Part shown: piece after piece, positions 11,761 to 22,840 of the stretch
Layout: every line of letters starts with the position of its first letter
How positions within the stretch are numbered: position 1 is the stretch's first letter
Assembly: GCA_002007465.1 (NCBI GenBank)
Contig: LNAC01000346.1
Location: 1,572,322 to 1,636,321, forward strand
DNA length: 64,000 bases
Direction: 5' to 3'
Source: Ailurus styani
Taxonomy: Eukaryota > Chordata > Mammalia > Carnivora > Ailuridae
Program-made: the position numbers and the translations under genes
The notes under the pieces: generated by a model
What the model was told of the DNA's origin: nothing
Seen by the model: the letters and a program-made list of their open reading frames with translations, nothing else
Database searches by the model: none

Positions 11761-14700
11761 TCCAAATCAGAGCTGAAATGGAACCCTGAAAATAAGAGTA
11801 CCTGGAAAACGTAGCTATTGGGCACTGATAAGGAGGTGCCTGGGATGCACTGTGCTCAGGGTACAATTGACTACACTGTTTCTTCCTTGAGTGGCCATTC
11901 ATATTCGACTGTATTTTAACCCATACTTGCTAACTTGACATACAATATAGTTTTTTTGCTATAAGTGAAAATAAAGTTATTAAATCCTATAAATATTGAT
12001 TTAGGTTTAAGAATTACAAATTATTTAAGATAAGTCGATACATCCTATGATTTCTAAAAAAAATTTCCTCCAAGCATATGAGAATTTGCATGGATAAACA
12101 GAGCACATATATTTTATTTTTAGTCACATTATTTGTATTAATCACTCCTATTGTAATCTTATTTGAAAACATACAGATAAAGCCACAGAGACACACAACA
12201 TTTAGATGAATGAAAAGACAAAGAAATTTAAGGGCCATGTAATTTGTAAATTGTTTAAATTTCAACATGATATTTATTAACAAAATATAATTCCAGTTGG
12301 AAAGTATTTTTTTTTTAATTTTAAGTTGGACTTAACCATAGTGGTTCCAGCATAATTTTAAACTGGGATGGTTATAATAAAACCACCATTATATTAAAAT
12401 TATAGGTGACTAAATTGGTTCTTTGAGGATATCACTAGATATAACTACTGTCTTTATCTCCACTTAGCTATATAACCTTAAATGAATTTCATCATTAGTG
12501 AAAAATCATTATTTGCATGAGTTACTTGTGTATATTTACTCGCTGGCATATAGGTACCATTTAAGCATAATAAATCTTATGTAAAATATCAAACCTTTCC
12601 TCTGTCACTCCATCTTTACCCCCACAGTGCCTCTTAAAGTTTATTAAGTTAACTGAAATTTAAGCAAAGGTCACATTTATTCCAACTATTTGTGTAAAGT
12701 GTAATATTCTCATTCATCATCCTATGCCCTCAATAACTGGCTTGAATGATTTTTTTCACTTATTTTTTTTACTGAACCAAATATACTAACCAATACGCTA
12801 TCATCACATAAAATTAACCACGAGGTATTTAAAAAGTGCAGCATAGCACCACTTGATTTTTATTACACTTTGAAAGGCAAATGAAGTAAATCAAGAAGAA
12901 ACAAATCTAATGGCAGTGCCGAAGTGAAGTCCAGCCTTTGAAAAAGACTTCCTATTAATCACAGACCTGACCTTTTCATTAAGGGGCACTTGTTGGAGTC
13001 ATTGACACGGTTACAGCATTCATATGTGTGAACTGTACTCCGTGGTATTCATGTACTGGGGAAGGCATAGTGAAATTAGATTCTCTCCCTGTAGGGGGTA
13101 GACATTGACCGCTATTCAATGCCAACAATTGTCGGTTAAAGTATTTCATGAAGAATGACTTTTAAACTGCATTTACTCCACCATCGGTAATGTCAAATGC
13201 AATTCTTAAAGAAATATATTTAACCAGCGGTAATTAATTAAACCTCTCATAGCAGCAACTTTATCCAAGCTAAATCATTTCTGAATATACACAAAGGAGT
13301 CATCAAGATTCTACCGTCATGGCTTTTAACCCATCAATTTCAATGATGTCCATCTATAATAGTTAGAAAACAAAAACAAAACACTGGCCAGTAGGGAATT
13401 ATTTGAACAATGCAACAGTGTTTATGTACTTTCACCTGTCTATGTACCCTATATATATGCATTGTCTTTTGAGACGACAAAGCCTTCCAGACTAGTTTTT
13501 TAAAATGCCTAAATTAAAAAAAAAATCCTCAAATGACTATAAATAGATATTATGATGTGCTGACAGTTTTTTAATCACATTGTTTTTAAGACAATTATCT
13601 TTGGGCAATATCTAATGGACTGAATTTAGGAACCATAACTGGAATCTTTGTCAGGGCATATGTCCCATGTGTTTATTTCTTACATGGAACATCATACATT
13701 TGAACAGCAAACACATTCTTTCACATTGGCTGACATTCCACCTGAAAAAGTCCACCACAGTTAGCTTGTTAACACAATTCAGGATATATGGTGTAGTAGT
13801 AAAAAGATTCCCCATAGCCAAGTAAAAATCAGAGTAGGGGGCTCAAGGAACAGGGCTGTATTTAGATCAAATCTGAATTTGAAGTTCAAATATAGTTTAA
13901 TGGTGAATCTAAAGTTGTAAATGCAAAGTAAACGCAAAGTGAAGGCTGCTTTAAACCAAGCATGAAAGACCAAAAAGTCAAAGTTGAGATTTCCTACATC
14001 TGGCTTTAATATCTTTTCCTATGCTATTAAACAAGTGACCTTTTGTTTTGTTTGGTTTGTTTAAAAATTCATTATCATTGTCATTACTGCTACAACTTAA
14101 TACTGCTTTTAGTTTTCAGCATCCTTTCTTTGGTAGGAGATTGCGCTGTAGATTGGATTTGTTAAGCAAAAATGGCAAGCAAATTCCGCACATTAACGAA
14201 CGGTGATACAACAATACAGTTATACATAAAAATTGAAGTCTATTTTCAGGAAAAGTATGTGCTTACGTATTTTTTTTTAATTCTCAGAACTGTGACCAAA
14301 CACTTGCTACCATTATTTCTGACAACAAGAAAGGACGCTTCACCCAGAAATAGTGTATAATACGCCAGGCTGCAGGATTGAATTAGCAATATTATTAGCA
14401 CCACATTTTAGTTCCAAGACCTTCTGAATGAGGAAGTCACTTGCAGAGTATTTAAGCTTCAGTGACAGTGCCAAGGCACTGTGCAAAACGAAACCGGAGG
14501 AAATCCACAGGGTTATGAACACAGGCTTTTTGCTAGTTCACTTTTGCAGTCTTTAGAGGATTCCCTGAGAGTAAACATCCTTAATTAATTCCCAAGTAAA
14601 GAAGGAAGAAGAAATTTTCCACTTACTGCATTTGCTGTCCTTTGTCCACACGGTGAAGTAAAAGGGCTGTTCTGCTGTTCTTACCTAGCTCCAGGTTGCC

Positions 14701-15784
14701 CTCCGGATTAGGCATAAATGTGAGCGGCAAGAAGCGTGTTGACTTTAACTGTACAAGGAGCAGCCCATCGCACTGCTGCTAGAGAGCCGGTCAGGACAAA
14801 GTGCTAAACTTCAGCATGAGAGCACAGCATCTATTACCCCTGAGGCTCTACCATTTCACCTACACCTGGGCGGATCTATCAAGCTTCATCTCTATTAGAG
14901 CTATTTGACTCTGTGGTTTAAGAGGGAGGAGGAAAAAAAAAAAAAAGAGGCTTGCCGTTGTCACACTTGTTTCCTATTAAAGAGCCTTACGGTGGATTGA
15001 GTAATTGTGTACGAAGGTAGTCTGGCTGGCAGATGTGTGCAGCCCCAGTGGAGCACTAGATTCAAGGCAGATGGGTTGTACCAGGGCGCAAACAACATTG
15101 AGAGAGAGAGAGGCGTGATTAAAACAGCAGGCCTCTGTTTTATAGTGCTGGAAGTGGGGTAGCACTAAAGCTCCTGGGAATCAGAGTTCCCCAAACGGTA
15201 CTACTCTATAGAAAGAAAAACAATAAATTCAATAAAAAAGAAAGATGTACAAGCTACAAAAGTTATAGAGATCTTTATAATATTCACTTTAACTATTAAT
15301 GAAGGATTAAATGAAGCACCTTTCCCCCCAATACTCCAACTGAACTTAATTAAAACTACTCAATCATGGGTCATCATGGGTTATTGATAGTGTTAATGTG
15401 ATGGATTTGAAACAGATCCCTCATTCTGCTATATAAGCCATGGTTATCTTTTTAATCTGAATTAAATTGCTTTAAGGAGATTTACACTGTCAGGGAGATT
15501 GACATTTTGCAACTGGACATTTTTTTTAAAATGTGGTTGAGGCCAATTGTTAAAAAAAAATCCTCTTGTAGGTATTTCTGCATACCACATATGATCGATC
15601 TCAAGCACCTTGACCCACAGAAACTTGACGGCTTTCTATGTCACTGCTCTGACAATCAAAAATATATAAGTAATCAGAATTAATATATTTAACTTTCACA
15701 GTCAGGATCATTTGATCTAGTTTTCTACGTTGTTGAGAGCTATTTTCCTTTGTTAAACAGTGTGCATCTCCTATTATTAATAAT
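11761..15784. other. Unique non-coding DNA, possibly conserved
   Basis: This is the core of the SINE-free block. No transposon is recognised over about 4 kb, unusual for this window. Homeodomain-like taattaatta cores occur near 13,230 and 14,582. The segment 14,600-14,830 is GC-richer, holds several CpGs and has a good minus-strand splice-donor sequence (ag|gtaagaaca, exon edge at 14,685). A frame at 14,172-14,360 starts at a well-placed ATG but has no recognisable domain. Confidence 0.4.
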
Positions 15785-16010
15785 GATTATAATTGAACAG
15801 TTGCTACATGCCAGACACTATGCAAAGAGCTCTACATGTGTTATCTCTTTTGAGTCCTACACAGAAACTGTAAGGTCAATATTATTATTATTATTATTAT
15901 CACTTTTTTTTTCAACTGAGGGAGAGCTGGAATTGGTCACGTATTTGTTATGATTTGGAAGCACAATTCCATTGGACCTGACTCTAGAATCTTTACTCTT
16001 CACCATGTCA
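15785..16010 (-). repeat. MIR SINE, minus strand, with (ATT)n
   Basis: On the plus strand it reads like the reverse of MIR: 'ttgctacatgccagacacta', 'agctctacatgtgttatctc', an expanded (ATT)n at about 15,879-15,900, 'tcaactgagggagagctgga' and 'ctgactctagaatctttact'. The trinucleotide run lies where MIR normally has a short ATTATTAT, so the microsatellite grew from the repeat. Confidence 0.75.
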
Positions 16011-16125
16011 TTCAGTCTCTATGCAAAATAATTTTTGTCCTACACAAGATAAAACGATTATCATTGATTTCTTTTATAGAAAAATTGAAAATGATCTTTT
16101 ATTTCTCTGGATAGTTATAATTTAT

Positions 16126-16314
16126 TTTTTTAAGATTTTATTTATTTATTTGTCAGAGAGAGAGAAAGAGAGAGCGCGCACAAGCAGGGGGAGCAGCAGG
16201 CAGAGAGAGGGGGAAGCAGGCTCCCCGCTGAGCATGGAATCTGATGAGGGACTTGATCCCAAGACCAAGCTGAAGACAGACACTTAACCGACTGAGCCCC
16301 CAGACATTCCTGGG
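16126..16314 (-). repeat. CAN-SINE, minus strand, diverged
   Basis: The tail end is ttaagattttatttatttat at the left, then a GA-rich tract and a diverged head at the right (actgagcccccagacattcc). A 13-base target duplication, tagttataattta, lies at 16,113-16,125 and 16,315-16,327 and fixes the borders. The many changes in the head mark an older copy. Confidence 0.95.
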
Positions 16315-16577
16315 TAGTTATAATTTAGAATTCAATACCCAAGCTTTGTGCATCCAAACAGGTAGTAGAAATATCGTCCAGCCCACTGATAAAAGTTCCA
16401 CTAAGATCTCTAATAAGGGTAAGGGTACGAATTGCCAAAGGACATATATTTTAAAAATAATTCATTGGCACCATTTTTTACACTTAAATAACTTCAGCAA
16501 ATATTTCTTATTATCTCTAACTGGCTTGCAGCAAATCAATGGAAGAAGGAAGAATAGGACTGAAAACTAAGGATTTC

Positions 16578-16770
16578 TTTTTTTTTTTCTTTTTAGGATT
16601 TTATTTATTTATTTGAGAGAGAGACAGATGGAGAGCACAAGCAGAGAGGAGAGGGAGAAGCAGGTTCTCCACTAAGCAGGGACCTGACTCAGGGCTCGAT
16701 CCCAGGATACTGGGATCATGACCTGAACCGAAGGCAGACCCTTAACCCACTGAACCACCCAGGTGCCACC
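16578..16770 (-). repeat. CAN-SINE, minus strand
   Basis: Full-length copy with the tail at the left and the head (actgaaccacccaggtgcca) at the right. The 15-base duplication aaaactaaggatttc lies at 16,563-16,577 and 16,771-16,785 with no mismatch. It lies 250 bases from another SINE in the same orientation, so the two could pair for unequal exchange. Confidence 0.96.
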
Positions 16771-16785
16771 AAAACTAAGGATTTC

Positions 16786-19700
16786 AATTAATAAATAAAT
16801 TCTGGATTTTTAATTCATTTTACATATTTCCCTAAATAAGTCCGAATCCATTATTTGAGTAATAATTTCTTATCTTCCCTTTCATATTTTACCATTTTCC
16901 TATGGACAAATATTTTACTTCCTCTAACAGTTTATTTTTACTCAGCACTAAATCATATTACACAGTATATAAAAGAAAAAGAAGGAAAAACCCTCTCATT
17001 TTATTTCTAGAGACAAAAAGACAGAGAAAATAAATCTGCAAATAAAGTAAGTTATGCTTCCATGAACATTTTATTTAAATAATGAGACTTTCATTTATTT
17101 AAAAGTTTTCCCAAAGATAAACAAAATAAAACTCTGGTCTTGTATAACAGCATGGTCTTATGCTATATGTCAGAGTGCACTGACATACATATTTATAGTC
17201 CTCTGACTTTGGGTGTTTACAGTAATCATGCTAAATATTAGCAAAGATATTCGCTCTATATTTCTACCCAAAGTAAGAGAATGAGAATAAATATGCTTTA
17301 ACATGCAAAGAACACATCTAAGGAAAGTATTAGAAAATGATGATGGAGAAATATAAGGTATCAAAAATAGGGATAGAGTACCAAGTAAAAGACAGAAACA
17401 GGAAATAGAGAAAAAGCGGGTTGTGATTTAAATGCAACCCAAGGGGCCAATGCAACTCAAAGAGACCTAAATGGTTAACAACTACTGTTTGTACATAGTC
17501 ATCATTAAGGAGAGGGCCTTTTAAAATAATGTCTAGTTATTTTAGAGTGTGTGTGCTTGTATGTGTGAGGATTTGGATATCCTAAAGACATTACAAGGAT
17601 ACATTGCTATTCAACTTACAGAAAATATGCTACTGAGAGAATACAGACGTACCTGTAGAAATACTGTATAGGAGAGCAATTAACCTTAATTTTCTTTAAT
17701 TGGATTTAAGTAAGTTAAAGTTTATCTGTGACTATCTGAAATCTCTTTTATGAACTTCAGCCAAACTTTAGCATTTTCAGATTTCAAAAATTTTCATTTG
17801 AAAAAAAATTACATTTTCCCGCATTTTACATAAAATGCCATGAATACTTTCATTGTGATTTTTTTTTTAATTTTAGCTAAAGATGGGACATATTGGAAAC
17901 ATCCCAAGAAACAATTCCTGGGGAGTTTCCAGTGTAACTTATATACCAAGTTTGGGTAAGATTTGCAGAAACATACAGACTTTACTATGATTTATTTCTA
18001 GGTTTATTCACAACCAATCATAGAAGCCTATTCTTAAAAGTCTTTTTTATACCAAATGTTACCTAGTTTATGGACTAATGATCTAATAATACTTGCTGTT
18101 TTTTTTTTTCCTTTAGTCAGGTAAGAATCAGAATTTTCCCAAAAACAAACCACTTTGTCACTGATTTCTACTCCTTTCCATAGGGTTTATCACCATCCTA
18201 TCTACACAAAATATCCCCATTAATTTTACTGATAGTGACCATGGTCACTGTCACTATGGTATGTGAATGTGATGTGTCATTAATCAGATTGTTTCAATAA
18301 ATTCCAAATGTGATCTGCCATTTCCAATTCATTATCAAAATATTTTGTTAAAAACAAGGTACAAATATTTGTCTTATGTATTTGTTCAAATATCTAAGAT
18401 ATTACATAATTGAAACCAAAATCCACAGTATTTTTAAATGATCTGGTACAAGATTTGATTCTTTTTAAAATCATGTGTCTCACTTGGGCCAAGATTTTAA
18501 AGCCCAAATGGCAAATAATTTGAATTCCAAACTGCTTACTTTTGAGTTCAAGGCAATAAAAGGCCCTTATGCTGATCTCTGGTAGCAAGTCAGCATTTCT
18601 GAAAAAAAGACTGCTTCAACTCTTAAATGTAAATACCCTTTATATGAATATCTTCAAAAATACTCCATATCCTTCCATTTCCCTGCCCCATGCTTTCAAT
18701 ATTGGCCCTTGTTAATGTCATAAATAAAACACACAGAGCCCATTAGAGCATGGGATCAGTTTTCTCTTCTACACAGAAGTGTTTTTAGCTAGTGAGATTT
18801 AGATGGGTACGATTATATGTAAAGTGAAGATGGGACAGAAAGTCGTGTTCCTGCTGATTCACTGGGTTCTAGAAGATGGGAAAAGTGTTATTTTTTGGTT
18901 GTTGTTGACTCATCAGTTCTAAAATACATCATGCAATGGCAGAAAAAAAAACTGTAGATCCCAAACCATTAGTATTCCATTAACTTGATCATATTATTTT
19001 AATAGTAAAGGATACAATAGCAGTAAGACAGGATGCATAGAGTTAGAGCAGAAGAAATATTTCTATGAGCAGATCTGAAAAAAAGTATACAAAGGTTTGT
19101 CAATTGAGTTTGAAAAATCAAGAATTCAACAAATACTTAGGGGCAATATTCTTTATGAGAGTAGGTATGATAGAATTCTATGGCACAAAATATTACCAAT
19201 CCTAGTCAACTAATTACTCTAGTAGATCTTAAATATTTTCTTGAAAATGCCCTTCTGTCCAACGTCAAGAACATTCTTACCAAAATTTTTACTGTGGTAA
19301 AATTGTTAGGATCTAGGAGGAGGATGAAAGTTGCTACCTAGAATATTTTCTTAGGTTGTTCTTTATCCTCTGAATGAGTTTAAGACATTAGCTAGTGGTC
19401 CCTGGAAGGCTAGCATAATTTACCTTTCAAAGGTAAGTTTGAAATTCCAGAAGAGTTTTCTTATGGAATGCAAATAGTTTGGGATGTCAGAAATGGAACA
19501 CATATCATCAAAAAGGCTCCAGGTTGGTTGAGAGTCTTAATACCATAAATCCCCATAATGAGGCGAAGCCAGGGAAGCGTATGCGTGGAAAAAGATACAT
19601 CTGTGTGAAGGAAAATTTAGGCAAAGATGGAAGGTAGGGGATACAGGAGAATTTAAATGAAAGGAAAGAGATCTGAAAAATAGTTCTACCAACTTTAGAA

Positions 19701-19849
19701 TTTTACTTAGGCCAATACAAATTAACTGGAGAATATCTGTGAGCCAATTAATCCAAATGCTAAAAATACAAAATAAAAAATATATTATTTTTACCATCCT
19801 TCAAGATATGTCAGGCAATTTTTAATTCAGCTTGACTAATAATAGCTAC
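16786..19849. other. Unique non-coding DNA with a candidate short exon
   Basis: No interspersed repeat is recognised. A 79-base segment at 17,877-17,955 lies between a strong T-rich acceptor (attttag) and the donor-like tttgg|gtaaga, and is open in two frames. A perfect 16-base palindrome is at 18,234-18,249. Neither is enough to call a gene. Confidence 0.4.
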
Positions 19850-20290
19850 TTACAAGTTATCACCAATGTAGACTTCATAAAGAAGCAAAGCAAGACCTAG
19901 TGTCTGACCCCAAGACATTTTACAAACTACTTGAGATGAGAATATACACACACGATAAATTAAATGAGATTTTATGATCAGAAAGAATGATACAGACAAT
20001 AAATTTAGTAAGAGGTCAGAAAAATGAGAGATCAGCGTGGGTTGCATGAATTCAGAGGTACGCAAGACATCATGTGGTTCAGGAATGATGACAAAAACAG
20101 ACTATCAAATAAAGGGTTTGAATTGGGGAATCATGGAGAAAGTTTGGGAGAGGCAAGATTATACAGAACAAAGAAACACTGTTGAAAGTTTTCTGGTAAG
20201 TGTGTGACATGATAAATATATTTTGGAAAGATTAATTGGAAGGGATTAGAAAAAGGCAAGACAGCCTTTGAGTCTGCTGCAATAACTCAG
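19850..20290 (+). repeat. Ancient interspersed repeat remnant, family not named
   Basis: The part 'gtgtgtgacatgataaatat', 'ttggaaagattaattggaag' and 'gtctgctgcaataactcag' follows a very old dispersed repeat with landmarks like 'gtgacatgatcagatttg', 'gaaagatcactctggctgc' and 'aggctgctgcaataatccag'. The left part is too diverged to place. Confidence 0.4.
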
Positions 20291-20418
20291 TCACTGACCT
20301 ACATTTTTCATTTGATCATCAGTTTTTGCTCTGCTTAGGACTATCCTCACAGACTTCTATACCTAAGTTCTTATACTTTATTCCCATTTTTATTCCCTAT
20401 GTTCATGCCATGTGCTTG

Positions 20419-20509
20419 TGGTTCAGTGGAAAGTGTGAGATTTAAAACGCCTTTGATTTAAATNTGGTTCAGTGGAAAGTGTGAGATTTAAAACGTCTTT
20501 GATTTAAAT
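20419..20509. repeat. Duplicated 45-base segment around a single N
   Basis: The 45 bases at 20,419-20,463 and at 20,465-20,509 are identical except for one C/T difference (acgcc versus acgtc). The only base between them is an N at 20,464. This is best explained as a contig-join artefact in which the same bases were kept from both sides. The second copy runs on into a MIR. Confidence 0.9.
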
Positions 20510-20620
20510 ACTTATTCCATCACTAAATAGTAATTTAACTTCCCCAAACCTCAATTTAAAAAATGGGATTCCAATCTGTATTTGTGAAGTTTACATGTGA
20601 TGACATCACTGAACTGGAAC
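20500..20620 (+). repeat. MIR SINE fragment, plus strand
   Basis: The order 'tacttattccatcactaaat', 'taatttaacttccccaaacc', 'tcaatttaaaaaatgggatt' and 'gtgaagtttacatgtgatga' matches the MIR core (cacttactagctgtgtgacc ... cttaacctctctgtgcctca ... gtaaaatggg). It is strongly diverged. Confidence 0.55.
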
Positions 20621-21924
20621 TTTATATGATGGAATGAATATAAGCTTATGGTTGGATAATCAATGTCCTTCTCTGTATCCTTGCTATCTAACCCCATGAT
20701 TGTAGTCTAGTACAGACGTCATAAATATTTTTAAATGTTTATATATCTTAATATCTCTCAAAGTATTTATCAGAAACACAGAAAACTTCCTAAACTTAAT
20801 TCTTTAGAATGATCAGATGGGTTTTAATTAATGATAACAGTACTAAACAAACAAAGGAACAAACAAAAATTTGGATTCAAAGGAAATTCTAAAGTTAGAA
20901 GCAAGACTTCGTAACTAATTAGAGATGAATGAAGAGGTTGAGTGAAAAATCAACTCTACAAGTGGATCAAGCAAGATCAATATTTATTCAATGTTTCTTC
21001 TTTGTTCAACTAAGAGAAATCCAGAAATAGCTTTCTAAGTATTGTATGGAATCATTTTTGAAATAGGGATCTAGCATCTTTTTGCTCTGCCATTCTTGGC
21101 TAATAATAGATATCGTTTTTAAGATCCAAAATTACTGCTGGAAATTGGAAGGGTAAAAGGGGCTGATACCAGTTGTTCAGCCCTTTTAAAGGGTCAATCT
21201 AAAGGGTTTATCCAGCAATTCTTGCTTATATACTGGCTTCACAGATGTAAGGAAGGTTGATGTAGTCATTTTAACCACCTAGAATATAAATCAGAAGTTT
21301 ATTACTGAAAGAGACGGGTGAATGCTTTGAATTAAATAATGATATTTTGAAGAAGCAGAAATACTTGAGGTAAAAAACATTTTAAGGAGGATTCTGTAAA
21401 GCATTAACTTTAAAGATGAACAAATGAATAAATGAATGAATGAATGGTAAATTAGAATTAGGATGTTATGTCCACGAGATGACTGAAAAAGAAGTGAAGA
21501 CAAATCTTCTGTCTTCTTGCTTAATTGCATTATCAAGTATTTTGTTATTTTGACGCTATTGTAAATTAAACTGAAAAAATATTTTTAAGAGTAATTATTA
21601 CAGAATTTATTGACGACTCTGATCTTCTCTCTATTTCCCAGTCCTATACTCCTCCACTGTTATCAAAATTTACACTTATCAAGAATTTGGTATGTATATC
21701 TTTAAAATGCAATCATATTAATTTCCACTAATAATACACCTCGAGTTTTGAAGATTACTTATTAAAACTCAACATTATACTTTCCAGATTTATTTATGCT
21801 AATACAAAGAGACTGAGCTCATTATTTAATCACTGTTACAAAGGTTAGCATGTGACTCACATAATTTATATATTCATTTTCTTACTAGCTTTTATTTTAC
21901 TTATTCCAATTTTTCATTCTTATG
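20621..21924. other. Unique non-coding DNA
   Basis: Nothing is recognised beyond a short (AATG)n run at about 21,420-21,447. The frame at 21,291-21,536 (-) partly translates this run. Confidence 0.45.
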
Positions 21925-21968
21925 AGCTGACAGAGTACTTATTCTGTGCCAGCTCTGTTCTTAGTTCT
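21925..21968 (-). repeat. MIR SINE, first half, split by an LTR
   Basis: The plus-strand sequence 'agagtacttattctgtgcca' and 'gctctgttcttagttcttg' is the start of a reversed MIR (gtgcttactatgtgccaggcactgt). It stops at the MLT1 LTR and resumes after it at 22,657 with 'ttacaagtattaactcattt', as expected for the next part of MIR. Confidence 0.65.
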
Positions 21969-22133
21969 TGTGATGGGTTGAATAGGGTCTCCCCAAAATT
22001 TATGCTCACCAGGAACCTCAAAAGGTGAATTTATTTGGATGCAAGGACTTTGCAGGTGTAATTAAGCTAAGGATCTTGAAATGATATCATCCCAGATTTA
22101 GGGTCATCCTTAAATCTAATAACTGTTATTCTT
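21969..22133 (+). mobile_element. MLT1-type solo LTR (ERVL-MaLR), left part
   Basis: It begins tgtgatgggttgaatagggt, followed by 'tccccaaaatttatgctcac', 'ggaacctcaaaaggtgaatt', 'tatttggatgcaaggacttt' and 'ggtgtaattaagctaaggat'. This matches the start of the MLT1 LTR consensus (tgttatgggttgaattgtgt). It is interrupted by a SINE and continues at 22,355. No internal retroviral sequence is present. Confidence 0.8.
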
Positions 22134-22337
22134 TTCTTTTTAAAGATTTTATTTTTATTTATTTGACACAGAGAGAGAGAGTACAAGTAGACAGAGAGGC
22201 AGGCAGAGAGACAGGGAGAGGAGGAAGCAGGCTCCCTGCTAAGCAGAGAGCCCGATGCGGGCCTCGATCCCAGGACGCTGAGATCATGACCTGAGCCGAA
22301 AGCAGAGGCTTTAACCCACTGAACCACCCAGGCGCCC
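22134..22337 (-). repeat. CAN-SINE inserted in the MLT1 LTR
   Basis: Full-length minus-strand copy of the young type (cctgagccgaaagcagaggc, ggcgccc end). The 17-base duplication taataactgttattctt lies at 22,117-22,133 and 22,338-22,354 and is perfect. The LTR sequence resumes without loss after the second copy. Confidence 0.97.
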
Positions 22338-22656
22338 TAATAACTGTTATTCTTATAAGAAGAAAAGGATAGAGACAGATCCAGAGGAGAATGCCATGTA
22401 AAGACAGAGACAATGATTGTGATGTTTTAACATGCCCAAGGACACTAAGGACTGCTGGAACCCCCCAGAACCTAGAGAAAGGTATGGAAAAGATTCTCCT
22501 TCACAGCCTCCAAAAGGAATCAATCCTACAGACACCTTAATTTCAGATTTCTGGCTTCCAAAATTGTGAAAAAATACATAATTTCTCACAACTGTGAGAA
22601 AATTTGTTGTTTTTTTAAATTATAATTTATTATAGCAGCCCTAGGAAATGAATACA
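22338..22656 (+). mobile_element. MLT1-type solo LTR, right part
   Basis: It continues the LTR: 'cttataagaagaaaaggata', 'gccatgtaaagacagagaca', 'ggaccccccagaacc'-like and 'acagacaccttaatttcaga' segments, 'gatttctggcttccaaaatt' and the terminal 'gcagccctaggaaatgaata'. The last matches the MLT1 end gcagccctagcaaactaata. The LTR is about 480 bases once the SINE is removed. Confidence 0.8.
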
Positions 22657-22840
22657 TTACAAGTATTAACTCATTTATTCTTTTTCAACACTATGGATTA
22701 GTTACTACTCTTACTCAATCTTGTAAATGAGGAAACTGAGGCTACAAGATCTTAGATAATTTACCAAAAGTCCCAGATTTGGTAGGTGATAGAGATAGAT
22801 GGTAACATTCCAAGTCATTAGAAACATGTTACATTGCCTC
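22657..22840 (-). repeat. MIR SINE, second half
   Basis: It resumes the MIR broken at 21,968: 'tattaactcatttattcttt', 'gaaactgaggctacaagatc', 'tagataatttaccaaaagtc', 'ccagatttggtaggtgatag'. The motif gaggaaactgaggct is the best-conserved MIR landmark. Confidence 0.75.

Noticed and set aside
14172..14360. 62-codon frame starting in good ATG context (aaaaatggc)
   Set aside because: No domain, no splice context and a hydrophobic, low-information second half. The context alone is weak.
22067..22413. Frames with similar proteins (WVAQWVKASAFGSGHDL-like) here and at 31,396, 35,522, 44,365, 58,536 and 59,599
   Set aside because: Apparent protein similarity between loci comes from translation of the CAN-SINE, in frames from either strand. 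It is not a gene family.
21969..22656. Possible retroviral gene remnants near the LTR
   Set aside because: Only solo LTR sequence is present. No gag, pol or env-like frame was seen next to either LTR.
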